The notes under the pieces were generated by a model. The model was not told where the DNA came from. It searched no databases and was given only the letters and a program-made list of their open reading frames with translations. A stretch of 64,000 nt of DNA from positions 124,001 through 188,000 of the forward strand of contig NZ_VUNZ01000002.1 in assembly GCF_008386505.1 (NCBI RefSeq), given 5' to 3'. The position numbers and the translations under genes are program-made. Each line of letters starts with the position of its first letter. The first letter of the stretch is position 1. The stretch is from Chryseobacterium sediminis. GTDB taxonomy: Bacteria > Bacteroidota > Bacteroidia > Flavobacteriales > Weeksellaceae. Below are positions 24,763-33,773 of the stretch, piece after piece.

Positions 24763-25644
24763 TTACATTTCATAATAGGATGTATTTTCTTTTTTAGGGG
24801 GAACATTCTGTTCCCCAATCATTTGTCTGAGATTGATTTCTATGGTCTGTGCCAGAGAAGTCATTGGAGTATCTACAGGCCCATTTTCAAAGGGATCCTG
24901 CATGATGATTGATGTTTTTTCAATAGCAATGAATGTTACCGGAACCAGAAAAGTAATCGCAATTTCAACTGCCAGCTGTGAATCATCAAGTCCAAACGGA
25001 AGTATCGCTGCAAAAACATAGATCAGAATATGAACTAAAACACTGTAAGAACGGGGGAATACCGTATTCTTCAGCCTCTCACATTTTCCCATACTGTCAC
25101 AGAGCCTTGTAATGATATTATTAAGCTGCATCTGCTGAAAATCGGACAGTCCTTTGGAAGCCGCAATTTCTTTCAGCTGTCTGGAGTGTTCATCTAGAAT
25201 AGCATTAGGAATATTGGCTCCTTTGATCTGGTGTTTATCTAGATATTGCTGAACTTTTCCAGAAAAAGGAAGTCTTCTCAGGGATTCCCCAAGGGCATAG
25301 TTCCAAATGATCTGTCTTTCGGCGAAATCTTTTACTGTTTTATCATTTCCGGCAGGTATAAACTGAATGATCAGTCTCACAAAAGTTCTGGAATCGTTTA
25401 CAACTGCTCCCCAAACAGTTCTAGCTTCCCACCATCTTTCGTAGGACTGGGAGGTTCGGAATGCCAGCAGCAATGATACTGCTGTTCCCAGCAATGCCGG
25501 AATATTCAGGGGCAGTGAGATCTTGCGAAACCACGGCAGCTCGTCCAAAAGACCAATGGCTATGGCAAAGATTCCGATCAACAGAATTTGGTTTTTTATT
25601 TCACGGATGAAATACCAGACTGATATTTTTTTGTTGAGTAACAT
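24763..25644 (-). CDS. Bestrophin-family anion channel
   Basis: A 293-residue membrane protein of the bestrophin/UPF0187 family: an N-terminal cytosolic helix, then TM1 (about 20-37) and a conserved block LGTAVSLLLAFRTSQSYERWWEARTVWGAVVNDSR (about 52-86), whose FRTNxSYxRWWEAR-type signature is diagnostic. Further helices (about 215-250) and the belt region GPVDTPMTSLAQTIEINLRQM (about 263-283) follow. Bacterial bestrophins form pentameric channels. Its presence in a metal-efflux operon is unusual; it could offer charge compensation during cation export, but this is inference. Spacing to neighbours is 16 and 21 bases. Confidence 0.85.
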   Translation of the reverse strand: MLLNKKISVWYFIREIKNQILLIGIFAIAIGLLDELPWFRKISLPLNIPALLGTAVSLLLAFRTSQSYERWWEARTVWGAVVNDSRTFVRLIIQFIPAGNDKTVKDFAERQIIWNYALGESLRRLPFSGKVQQYLDKHQIKGANIPNAILDEHSRQLKEIAASKGLSDFQQMQLNNIITRLCDSMGKCERLKNTVFPRSYSVLVHILIYVFAAILPFGLDDSQLAVEIAITFLVPVTFIAIEKTSIIMQDPFENGPVDTPMTSLAQTIEINLRQMIGEQNVPPKKENTSYYEM

Positions 25645-25665
25645 AATTCAATTTTTTGATTGATT

Positions 25666-26403
25666 TCACCTGTTATTTTCCAGATAAGATGTTCTTGTTT
25701 TAATTATTTTAAGAACAATATAAATGAGCATGGTGACAATACAACCAATAATAGAAATCATATTATAGTGGCGGTAGTCTTTAACCCATTCTCCAATTAA
25801 ATCAAAAACCATAAAAATTAAAAAAATCGCAAAAAGTCCATTTTTCTCTTTCTTAATTACCTTTTTTATACTGAATGATAAACTATTGCTAGTAAACATC
25901 TCTAATTTAGGAATAAAAACCGGCACTTTCTCTGCCCATGTTCTATAATTATTTCCAAATTTTCTTTCAAGGAACTGTTCTTCAGCCAATATGATCCTTT
26001 CATAATAGATCCAATAGAAAAGAATAAAGGATATAATAAACCATATATTTTCTGTCATTAGCGCAGGCCCCAGCCACATAAAAAAATTTCCAAGATACAG
26101 AGGTTTTCTTACGATACTATATATTCCAGTAGTATTGAGGGTATCTGCAAACTTACCATCAGCTGCATTTCTCACTGAAGTCTTTTGAGGAGTATGTCCT
26201 ACTGTATATATTATGATTCCTAAACCTAAAAGACTCAAGAGTAGATAGAAAAATTCATAATAGATCATACGGTCCAATGCTTTTTCCTGTAAATTGGTTT
26301 TAATAAAAACAATTAATCCTATGAATAAAATACCTATTGGCAGGATACTTCGGTATTTAAATAACCAATTCCCCTGTTTTTCAAGTTCTTGTTTTAAAGC
26401 CAT
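25666..26403 (-). CDS. Isoprenylcysteine carboxyl methyltransferase-like (ICMT/PEMT) membrane protein
   Basis: A 245-residue multi-helix membrane protein. Residues about 22-180 hold the ICMT/PEMT-type methyltransferase core: TTGIYSIVRKPLYLGNFFMWLG (the RHPxY-like motif, here RKPLY) and EEQFLERKFGNNYRTWAEKVP (the C-terminal SAM-binding E-x-Y signature). Two more helices follow (about 190-235), an extension not in the minimal family. The substrate is unknown; relatives methylate prenyl-Cys, phospholipids or, in Leptospira, lipid A phosphate. It is the third gene of the metal operon, so envelope modification under metal stress is an idea, not a conclusion. Confidence 0.7.
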   Translation of the reverse strand: MALKQELEKQGNWLFKYRSILPIGILFIGLIVFIKTNLQEKALDRMIYYEFFYLLLSLLGLGIIIYTVGHTPQKTSVRNAADGKFADTLNTTGIYSIVRKPLYLGNFFMWLGPALMTENIWFIISFILFYWIYYERIILAEEQFLERKFGNNYRTWAEKVPVFIPKLEMFTSNSLSFSIKKVIKKEKNGLFAIFLIFMVFDLIGEWVKDYRHYNMISIIGCIVTMLIYIVLKIIKTRTSYLENNR

Positions 26404-26425
26404 ATTTCTTTAACTTTAATATTCA

Positions 26426-27655
26426 TTAATGTTCGTGTTCTCCTGAATTTACCAGTTTAGCATTTACAAAAAAGGCTCCTTTCACCACGATCTTTGCATT
26501 GTCAGGAATATTTCCTACAGGGGTTATCGCGGTATATCCCATATCGGATGTTCCTTTTACCACTTCTATCTTTTCAAAGTTTAAGGTTTTCGGATGAGGT
26601 TTTCCTTTTTCGTCATGTTCTTCTTCTATTTTTTTATCAGTCTGAACAAATACAAAGTATTTACCGTCTGCTTCTACAATGGCTTCATTAGGAACAGCGG
26701 GAGTTGTACTTTTATCAAGGCTTACAATTCCGGTGATATTCATTCCATCAATCAGTCCGGATTTATTTCCAATTACTTCACAATGCATAGAAATGGTTTT
26801 ACTTTCGTTCTCAAAAGAAGATCCTATGCTGTAAATTCTGGCATCATATTCTGTTTCCGGATTATTGGTCAGTTTAAAATGAACAATCTGCCCTACTCTC
26901 ATCTTAGGAAGATCTTTTTCAAACACCTGAAGATCGAGATGAATAGAACCGTTATCAATTACTGTTGCAACAGGAGAAGAAATATCCACATAGCTTCCAA
27001 TTTGCGCTGTAATACTGCTAATTGTTCCACTGATAGGTGCTGTGATAACTAATCCTGATCGCATATTTCCATTATTTACTTTCCCCGGGCTTATTCCCAT
27101 CATCTGAAGCTGTTGCAACAGGGAAGCTCTTTTTGTTCTTAATGTTTTAAGTTCAGCATCAGCACTTTGAAGGTTTTTCTTGGCTCCCGCATCATTATCA
27201 AAAAGTTCTCTTTGTCTTCTGTATTCCTGCTCTGCATAGGTTATCCTGCTATTGGTTGTCAGATAATCTTCCTGAAGCTGGATGTATTCGGGATTGACAA
27301 TGGTTGCAATAACCTGCCCTTTTTTGACGATACTTCCTACCTGAATATTGATAGTTTTGATGATTCCTCCATACAGTGAAGTAATGGTTGCTTTATTACT
27401 GTTGGGAACACTCAGCAGACCATTGGCTTTTATGGTAGAGGTTAGTTCTTTCATCTCTACTGTCCCTAACGCAATTCCTACAGACTTCATCTGATCTCCT
27501 GTGAGTGAAGCAATGGTTTGTGGAGCTTCTTCGTGTGCTGCCTCTTTCTGTTCTGTCTTTTCAGGAGCCTTTTCTTCTGCAGCTTCTTTTTTTCCACAAC
27601 TTGTCAGTAAAAGTGAAATCAGGATAAGGGGTATGATATTATATTTGAGTTTCAT
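26426..27655 (-). CDS. czcB: RND efflux periplasmic adaptor, CzcB/CusB-type
   Basis: A 409-residue lipoprotein starting MKLKYNIIPLILISLLLTSC. A start at 27700 adds 15 residues in front of the signal and is less likely. After a Glu/Ala/Lys-rich linker (about 20-45) come the membrane-fusion domains: barrel-sandwich halves around SLYGGIIKTINIQVGSIVKKGQVIATI (about 90-115), a coiled-coil hairpin (about 120-195, TYAEQEYRRQRELFDNDAGAKKN), then beta-barrel and membrane-proximal domains. A His-rich end (SGEHEH, with EEEHDEKGKPHPK near 350) may bind metal. It links the inner-membrane CzcA pump with an outer-membrane channel, here fused to CzcA. Confidence 0.88.
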   Translation of the reverse strand: MKLKYNIIPLILISLLLTSCGKKEAAEEKAPEKTEQKEAAHEEAPQTIASLTGDQMKSVGIALGTVEMKELTSTIKANGLLSVPNSNKATITSLYGGIIKTINIQVGSIVKKGQVIATIVNPEYIQLQEDYLTTNSRITYAEQEYRRQRELFDNDAGAKKNLQSADAELKTLRTKRASLLQQLQMMGISPGKVNNGNMRSGLVITAPISGTISSITAQIGSYVDISSPVATVIDNGSIHLDLQVFEKDLPKMRVGQIVHFKLTNNPETEYDARIYSIGSSFENESKTISMHCEVIGNKSGLIDGMNITGIVSLDKSTTPAVPNEAIVEADGKYFVFVQTDKKIEEEHDEKGKPHPKTLNFEKIEVVKGTSDMGYTAITPVGNIPDNAKIVVKGAFFVNAKLVNSGEHEH

Positions 27656-27701
27656 ATCTAAAAATGTATTTTGTCTGATGTTGTATTTCAGCACTTTCAT
27701 A

Positions 27702-30700
27702 TTATTTATTAATGATTGAATTAATGGTCACTACAGATTGGTTCACCTGCTGGATAGATTCCAGATACTTCAACTGAATATTGGTAGCCGTCTGCAAGGC
27801 AAAAAGATATTCCACATAGGAAATCTCTCCTGTTTTATATCCTAACTGGGCGGCTTTTACAATTTTCTCAGCATTAGGCAGTGCCTGACTTGTGTAATAA
27901 TCATATTGCTGAACATCCTGCTGGTATTGGCTGAAAGCATTGTCTAACTGTGCGGAAAGTTGTTTCTGCTGCATTTTCGCATTAGTTTCAGCCACCTGTC
28001 TGTCATATTCCAGAGCCTGGATTCTTGCTTTTGTTGCTCCAAAGGTCAAAGGAATTGCTACTCCTACGGTTGCCGACTGAAAACGTTTTCCCGAGTTATA
28101 AAAATTTTCCTGTCCGTTGATGGTATGAAGACCTATCAAGGACTGATTGGTGTATCCTAGGCTAAAATCTGGCAGCCCAAGGGACTTTTCAACTTTCTTA
28201 TTTTTTTCTGCAATTTCCATTTCCTGGTAAAAAGCTCTCACAGACGGATTATTTGCCACCACTGCACTATCAAGTACATTTTCTGCTTTTAAAGGGGTAT
28301 AATCTTTATTAAACGGAACTTCGAGATCTTCCGATGTGTTCATCAAAGTCTTTAAATTCTTATAGGCATTATTCAGAAAGACTTCATTTTGTCTGAGCAG
28401 CAGATCAATTTCTCCTTTCTGGGTTTCTGCTGTACTGATTTCAATTTTTTTGATATCCCCCGCTTTGAATCTTACGGTTGCAATTCTGATGAATTCCTCA
28501 TAATATTTGTCCAGACTGGTTAGCTGGGCTTTATTATACTGGAGATATTCAATTTGATAATAATAGGTACGAACTTGTTTTATCAGTTCATTGGCTGTTA
28601 TTTCTTTATCGATCTGCTTGCTTTTAATATTCTCATTGATCAAATCTTTTCTTGCCTTAAAAAGTGTTGGAAAAGGAATGCTCTGTGAAATTGCAAATGA
28701 CTGGTCAAACTTTGGACTGTTGTATTGTCCGAGTTGGGCTTCAAAGCTTAATTTAGGAAGCTCTTTTGCTGTTCCTCTTAATGCTTCTGCAGACTTAACA
28801 CTTAAGTCTTTTGCCTGTAAGGTTAAATTATTACTGACTGCCTGCTCTACCGCCTGTTCTACAGAAACAGGTCTGGACTGTGCTTTAAAAGTCTGTCCCA
28901 GCATCATAAATCCTACAACAAGAACCGCCGTAAACATTCCTGTATTATTATTTTTTCTTTTCAAAATTTTTGTGTTAAAAATGATATACAGCATCGGCAA
29001 AACGAATAGCGTAAGGAAAGTAGCTGTTACCAGACCACCAATCACCACTGTTGCCAAAGGTTTTTGAACTTCGGCACCCGCTCCCGTAGAAATAGCCATC
29101 GGTAAAAATCCTAATGAAGCTACTGTAGCCGTCATTAATACCGGTCTCAGTCTTGTTTTTGTTCCTTCAAATACTCTTTTCAGAATATCTGTTTCACCCT
29201 CTTTTTCTAATTGATTGAATGTTCCGATCAAAACAATTCCGTTCAGCACTGCCACTCCAAAAAGTGCAATAAATCCAATTCCGGCACTGATACTGAATGG
29301 CATATCTCTTATTAAAAGGGCAAATACCCCACCGATAGCACTCATAGGAATTGCTGTAAAAATTAATGCAGCCTGTTTGAATGAACGGAAAGTAAAATAC
29401 AACAGCATAAAAATCAGAAGTAATGATACCGGAACAGCAATCATCAGACGTTTACTTGCTTCCTGCAGGTTTTCAAACTGACCTCCGTAAGTAAAGTAGT
29501 ATCCTGAGGGAAGTTTCACTTTATTCAGCTTTGCCTGAATATCTTTCACTACGCTTTCCACATCACGGTCTTTTACATTGAATCCAATTACAATTCTACG
29601 TTTTCCCTGCTCACGGCTGATTTGTGCAGGTCCAAGTTTATAACTTATATTAGCCACCTGTGATAATGGAATCTGCGCTCCCGTACTGGAGGTAATCATC
29701 AGGTTATTTACATCTGAAATATCCGTTCTGTGAAGACTATCCAGACGAACTACCAGATCAAAACGTCTTTCGTTTTCAAAAACCTGTCCGGCAGCTTTTC
29801 CTGCAAACGCTGTACTTACGGCATTATTGACATCTTCAATATTCAATCCATAATTGGCAATTCTTGTTCTGTCATATTGAACATTAATCTGAGGAAGACC
29901 GCTTACTCTCTCAATCTGTGGGGCCGTAGCTCCATCTACCGTCTGAATGATTTTCCCCACCTTATCTGCATACACGGCAAGAGAATCAAGGTTTTCTCCG
30001 AATATTTTCACAGCAACATCTTGTCTTATCCCTGTCATCAATTCATTGAAACGCATCTGGATCGGTTGATTTTTCTCAAAGAATACTCCGGGAATTGTTT
30101 CCAGTTTTTCACTAATCTCATCTGCCAGTTCGTTGTAGGATTTCTTGGTTTTCCATTCACTTTGCGGTTTTAACACAACAATCATATCGGTAGCCTCAGG
30201 CGGCATTGGATCTGTAGGAACCTCCGCAGAACCTGTTTTCCCGACCACCATTTTCACCTCATCAAACTGTTTGATGATCCTTGATGCCTGCATGGATGTT
30301 TCTATACTCTGGCTGAGTGAACTTCCCTGTGGTAAAATGCAGTGAAATGCAAAATCTCCTTCCTGCAACTGTGGGATAAATTCACCACCCATATTTTTAA
30401 AAATAAAAGCAGAGATAAGAAAGACTACAGCTGTTGCTGAAACAATTACATATTTTACTTTTATAGCTTTCTGTAATAGTGGTTGATATACCTTTTGCAG
30501 ACGGTTCATCATTTTATCAGAGAAAGTCTCTTTGTGGGATATTTTCTTAGATAAAAATAAGGCACTCATCATTGGAATATATGTCAGAGATAAAATCAAT
30601 GCTCCCAGAATGGCAAATCCTACTGTTTTTGCCATTGGAGTAAACATTTTACCTTCTACTCCAGCCAGCGTAAGAATCGGAATGTATACGATAAGGATGA

Positions 30701-32063
30701 TAATTTCTCCGAAGGCGGCACTGCTTCTGATCTTTGATGCAGAAAGGAATACTTCTTCATCCATTTCAGACTGCGTTAATGCACGCACTGATTTCCTTAC
30801 TCCCAAATGGTGTAATGTTGCTTCTACAATAATCACGGCACCATCCACAATCAACCCGAAGTCTATAGCTCCAAGACTCATCAGATTGGCACTTACTCCG
30901 AAAACATTCATCATTCCTAATGCAAATAACAAGGAAAGCGGGATAGCTGAAGCCACAATAAGTCCGGCTCTTAAATTTCCCAGGAAAACTACAAGCACGA
31001 AAATAACAATCAAAGCCCCTTCGATGAGGTTTTTCTGTACAGTATTGATGGCTCTGTCTACAAGGTCTGTTCTATCCAGAAATGGTTCTATCACAACATC
31101 ATCCGGTAGGGATTTCTGAATGGTAGGAATTTTTGCTTTGATATTGCTGACTACTTCATTGCTATTCGCTCCTTTTAGCATCATCACTACTCCACCTACA
31201 GCATCTACTTTACCATCATACGTTAATGCTCCATAGCGAACGGCACTTCCCAAACGAACATCAGCAACATCTTTTATAAAGATCGGAACGCTTCCTGTTT
31301 CATTTTTAACAGCAATATTTTTAATATCTTCAAGAGAGGTTACCAATCCTATTCCGCGGATGAAATAGGCGTTCGGTTTTTTATCAATATAAGCACCTCC
31401 CGTATTCTGATTGTTTTTCTCAAGCGCTGTAAATATTTCAGTAATACTTGTTCCCATGGCTTTTAATCGGTTGGGATCAATAGCAACTTCATATTGTTTT
31501 AATTCTCCGCCAAAACTGTTGATCTCTGCCACTCCCGGAGTTCCGTTCAGCTGTCTACGAACTATCCAATCCTGCATGGTGCGGAGTTCTTTGGCATTGT
31601 ATTTTTTTTCACTTCCTTTTTTAGGGTGAAGAATATACTGGTATACTTCTCCAAGACCTGTACTTACAGGAGCAAGTTCGGGAGTTCCTACTCCTTTTGG
31701 AATTTCTTCCACGGCGTTTTTCAGCTGTTCATTAATGAGCTGTCTTGCAAAGTATACATCTACATTTTCTTTGAACACGACTGTAATCACAGAGAGTCCA
31801 AATCTCGAGATACTTCTTGTTTCCTGAATATCGGGAACATTGGCAATGCTCTGTTCAATGGGAAAGGTAACCAGCTGTTCAACTTCCTGTCCTGCCAATG
31901 TAGGACATACGGTAATGATCTGCACCTGATTGTTGGTAATATCCGGCACAGCATCTATTGGCAATCTGGTGGCACTCCATGTTCCCCAGATAATCAGCAC
32001 CAAAGTCATCAAGCCAATGATCACTTTATTCTTGATACTGAATTTTATGATTTTGTCTAACAC
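27702..32063 (-). CDS. czcA: CzcA-type heavy-metal RND pump fused to a TolC-like outer-membrane channel
   Basis: A 1453-residue fusion. Residues 1 to about 1030 are a complete HME-RND pump with 12 membrane helices; DFGLIVDGAVIIVE (about 398-411) has the two Asp and Glu of the Zn/Co/Cd (HME1) class. A further hydrophobic segment, MFTAVLVVGFMMLGQTFKAQ (about 1040-1060), looks like a captured signal peptide. After it, residues about 1065-1453 form an outer-membrane efflux protein (two OEP repeats: SVEQAVEQAVSNNLTLQAKD and helical hairpins such as KAAQLGYKTGEISYVEYLFAL). The extra helix would place the channel part in the periplasm. The gene heads the operon, with an operator 77 bases upstream. 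Usual pumps are about 1040 residues. Confidence 0.9.
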   Translation of the reverse strand: MLDKIIKFSIKNKVIIGLMTLVLIIWGTWSATRLPIDAVPDITNNQVQIITVCPTLAGQEVEQLVTFPIEQSIANVPDIQETRSISRFGLSVITVVFKENVDVYFARQLINEQLKNAVEEIPKGVGTPELAPVSTGLGEVYQYILHPKKGSEKKYNAKELRTMQDWIVRRQLNGTPGVAEINSFGGELKQYEVAIDPNRLKAMGTSITEIFTALEKNNQNTGGAYIDKKPNAYFIRGIGLVTSLEDIKNIAVKNETGSVPIFIKDVADVRLGSAVRYGALTYDGKVDAVGGVVMMLKGANSNEVVSNIKAKIPTIQKSLPDDVVIEPFLDRTDLVDRAINTVQKNLIEGALIVIFVLVVFLGNLRAGLIVASAIPLSLLFALGMMNVFGVSANLMSLGAIDFGLIVDGAVIIVEATLHHLGVRKSVRALTQSEMDEEVFLSASKIRSSAAFGEIIILIVYIPILTLAGVEGKMFTPMAKTVGFAILGALILSLTYIPMMSALFLSKKISHKETFSDKMMNRLQKVYQPLLQKAIKVKYVIVSATAVVFLISAFIFKNMGGEFIPQLQEGDFAFHCILPQGSSLSQSIETSMQASRIIKQFDEVKMVVGKTGSAEVPTDPMPPEATDMIVVLKPQSEWKTKKSYNELADEISEKLETIPGVFFEKNQPIQMRFNELMTGIRQDVAVKIFGENLDSLAVYADKVGKIIQTVDGATAPQIERVSGLPQINVQYDRTRIANYGLNIEDVNNAVSTAFAGKAAGQVFENERRFDLVVRLDSLHRTDISDVNNLMITSSTGAQIPLSQVANISYKLGPAQISREQGKRRIVIGFNVKDRDVESVVKDIQAKLNKVKLPSGYYFTYGGQFENLQEASKRLMIAVPVSLLLIFMLLYFTFRSFKQAALIFTAIPMSAIGGVFALLIRDMPFSISAGIGFIALFGVAVLNGIVLIGTFNQLEKEGETDILKRVFEGTKTRLRPVLMTATVASLGFLPMAISTGAGAEVQKPLATVVIGGLVTATFLTLFVLPMLYIIFNTKILKRKNNNTGMFTAVLVVGFMMLGQTFKAQSRPVSVEQAVEQAVSNNLTLQAKDLSVKSAEALRGTAKELPKLSFEAQLGQYNSPKFDQSFAISQSIPFPTLFKARKDLINENIKSKQIDKEITANELIKQVRTYYYQIEYLQYNKAQLTSLDKYYEEFIRIATVRFKAGDIKKIEISTAETQKGEIDLLLRQNEVFLNNAYKNLKTLMNTSEDLEVPFNKDYTPLKAENVLDSAVVANNPSVRAFYQEMEIAEKNKKVEKSLGLPDFSLGYTNQSLIGLHTINGQENFYNSGKRFQSATVGVAIPLTFGATKARIQALEYDRQVAETNAKMQQKQLSAQLDNAFSQYQQDVQQYDYYTSQALPNAEKIVKAAQLGYKTGEISYVEYLFALQTATNIQLKYLESIQQVNQSVVTINSIINK

Positions 32064-32118
32064 GATTTATATTTAATTTTTATTGAAAAATGAATGCACA
32101 CAGCATAAAATACTGCAG

Positions 32119-32164
32119 CAAAAATATCCTGAAAACCTCTGCAATGGTATTGCAAAGTTTCAAG
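32119..32164 (-). promoter_or_regulatory. Promoter and palindromic operator of the metal-efflux operon
   Basis: TGCAATGGTATTGCA (32140-32154) continues as AAGTTTCAAG to 32164; the 25-base block matches 23406-23430 at 23 positions. On the reverse strand TATTTTTG (32119-32126) follows after exactly 13 bases, the same geometry as before the ATPase. The nearest TTG is 15 bases from the -7 box, shorter than the usual 17-23, as often seen in regulated promoters. Confidence 0.75.
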
Positions 32165-32210
32165 CACGGTTTATCATTAGAAAGCATAACTTTCTAAAAG
32201 TCAATAAAAA

Positions 32211-32534
32211 TTAAATTTTAGGAGGCTGCCAGATAGGGTCGTAAATCTGGTAAGCAAAGTCGTTTTTGTGGAATAGAATCTTTTTTGAAAAGTAAGCAGG
32301 AATCTGCTCAGGAATCTCCAATAAAGGATCCATTTTAAATGCTGAAACCGTTATCTGACAGCAGCTGCAAGCACACAACGGAGAACAGATATCACCTTTT
32401 TCCGTAGAATGAACACCATGAATGCTTAATGAGATCTTATTATCTCCTGAATTCAGTGGATGGGACGTATCTTCACATGGCATCAATGATAACGCCATGA
32501 AGTAAATTGCCAGTATCCATCTTAAGAGGTTCAT
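32211..32534 (-). CDS. DUF6660-like small Cys-rich exported protein
   Basis: A 107-residue protein with an N-terminal hydrophobic segment (about 1-18, MNLLRWILAIYFMALSLMPC), a Cys cluster DICSPLCACSCCQITV (about 48-63) with five Cys, and a C-terminus YDPIWQPPKI. This Cys-rich centre with a W/L-Q-P-P end matches small Bacteroidetes proteins (DUF6660-like) usually found next to metal-efflux or copper genes. It precedes the czcA operon by 147 bases on the same strand with its own -7 box (TACCTTTG, 32540-32547). Likely a periplasmic metal binder; not proven. Confidence 0.7.
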   Translation of the reverse strand: MNLLRWILAIYFMALSLMPCEDTSHPLNSGDNKISLSIHGVHSTEKGDICSPLCACSCCQITVSAFKMDPLLEIPEQIPAYFSKKILFHKNDFAYQIYDPIWQPPKI

Positions 32535-32539
32535 TGTTA

Positions 32540-32547
32540 CAAAGGTA
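32540..32547 (-). promoter_or_regulatory. -7 box very close to the DUF6660-like start
   Basis: TACCTTTG on the reverse strand ends 5 bases before the ATG (32532-32534), so transcription would begin at or next to the start codon. No well-placed TTG is seen. Confidence 0.4.
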
Positions 32548-32897
32548 GAGATTTTTTCTGAAGTCGAGATCTATCTCTAATATAACTTGATCCGAAAAGC
32601 ATAGTTTTTACATACAAATTCATTTTTTATAAAGAATCTAAGCTAAAAGTATTCACCATATGAGCAATTACCATAATAAAAAAACAACAAAACAAAATAA
32701 CCACTAAACAAAACATAAAATTAAATACTTTTTATTAAAAAATATTAATATTTAAAAACATCACCAAAACAACATTGGATTTTTTGTAAATTTGCAAATA
32801 CAAAATAACTATTTTAGAAATAATAAAACTATTATTCAATACGACGTAATTTGTCGCTACGCGATTATAGTTTTACAAAAAAATTTAATTAATAATT
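32548..32897. other. AT-rich intergenic region before the RHS locus
   Basis: About 350 bases with very low GC. A TAAATTTG box (32787-32794) on the + strand could drive the three-gene RHS locus through a leader of about 95 bases. No other gene, repeat or RNA recognised. Confidence 0.45.
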
Positions 32898-33767
32898 ATG
32901 AAAACACAATTATTTTCGATTGCACTGCTAGTTTCATCATTTACATTTGCACAAAGTTGGAATCTTACAGGAAATTCAGGAACCAATTCATCAAACAATT
33001 TTATAGGGACCACAGATAATCAGCCATTGGTTTTGAAATCTAATAATATTGAAGGTGTTAGAATTAGATCTAATGGGAATGTAGGAATAGGAACTGCAAA
33101 TCCTGATGCTAAATTACACGTAGCTCAAGACAATATAAACAACCAAAATCTGGTTTTAGGAAAATTTTCATCTTTCGGACCAACCGGGGGTACCGCTCTA
33201 GTTAGTTTAACATATAATAGTACTACTGCTAATCTGGAAGTAAATTCTACCTACGCAGGCAATGGCTTCAGATATGGAACTTATGGTGATTTTAATATTG
33301 AAAATGAGATAACAGCCCCAGATTTTGGAGCGATTAATTTTATTACAAACAAGAAAGTACAGATGGCTATTATGCCCAATGGAAATGCTTCGTTACAAGG
33401 TAAGTTTGAAGCCAAAGAATTAAAAGTAACCTTAACACCTACCGCTGATTTTGTATTTGATGAAAAATACGATCTTCCAAAATTAGAAGAAGTTGAAAAA
33501 CATATCAAAGAGAAAAAGCATCTTCCAGAAATTGCAGCTGCAAAAGTAATGGAAAAAGAGGGCGTGAATGTAGGTGAATTCCAGATTAAACTATTACAAA
33601 AAATAGAAGAACTTACGTTGTACTCAATTGATCAGAATAAACAAATAAAACAACAGTCAGAACAGCTTAAACAGCTTCAGAACGAAAATGAGATTTTGAA
33701 AGCTCAATCTGCAAAAATTGAAAAATTAGAGCAACAGATTCAACAACTCTTATCCACACAAAAATAA
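32898..33767 (+). CDS. Secreted protein with GNVGIGTxxP motif and C-terminal coiled coil
   Basis: A 289-residue protein with a signal peptide (ends FTFAQ, about 18). The motif IEGVRIRSNGNVGIGTANPDAKLHV (about 52-76) is typical of Bacteroidetes cell-surface and phage-tail-like proteins. A beta-rich middle follows, then a region like the end of S74-type chaperone proteins (YDLPKLEEVEKHIKEKKHLPEIAAAKVMEKEGVNVGEFQIKLLQKIEELTLY, about 195-245), and a coiled coil to the end (about 245-289). Such proteins often precede RHS genes in this group. It is 6 bases upstream of the next gene. Function unknown; trimerisation or attachment is likely. Confidence 0.75.
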   Translation: MKTQLFSIALLVSSFTFAQSWNLTGNSGTNSSNNFIGTTDNQPLVLKSNNIEGVRIRSNGNVGIGTANPDAKLHVAQDNINNQNLVLGKFSSFGPTGGTALVSLTYNSTTANLEVNSTYAGNGFRYGTYGDFNIENEITAPDFGAINFITNKKVQMAIMPNGNASLQGKFEAKELKVTLTPTADFVFDEKYDLPKLEEVEKHIKEKKHLPEIAAAKVMEKEGVNVGEFQIKLLQKIEELTLYSIDQNKQIKQQSEQLKQLQNENEILKAQSAKIEKLEQQIQQLLSTQK

Positions 33768-33773
33768 ACACCA

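Noticed and set aside
30532..31119. 195-codon antisense frame inside czcA
   Set aside because: It lies opposite the conserved RND membrane region; its length comes from the GC-richer coding pattern of czcA.
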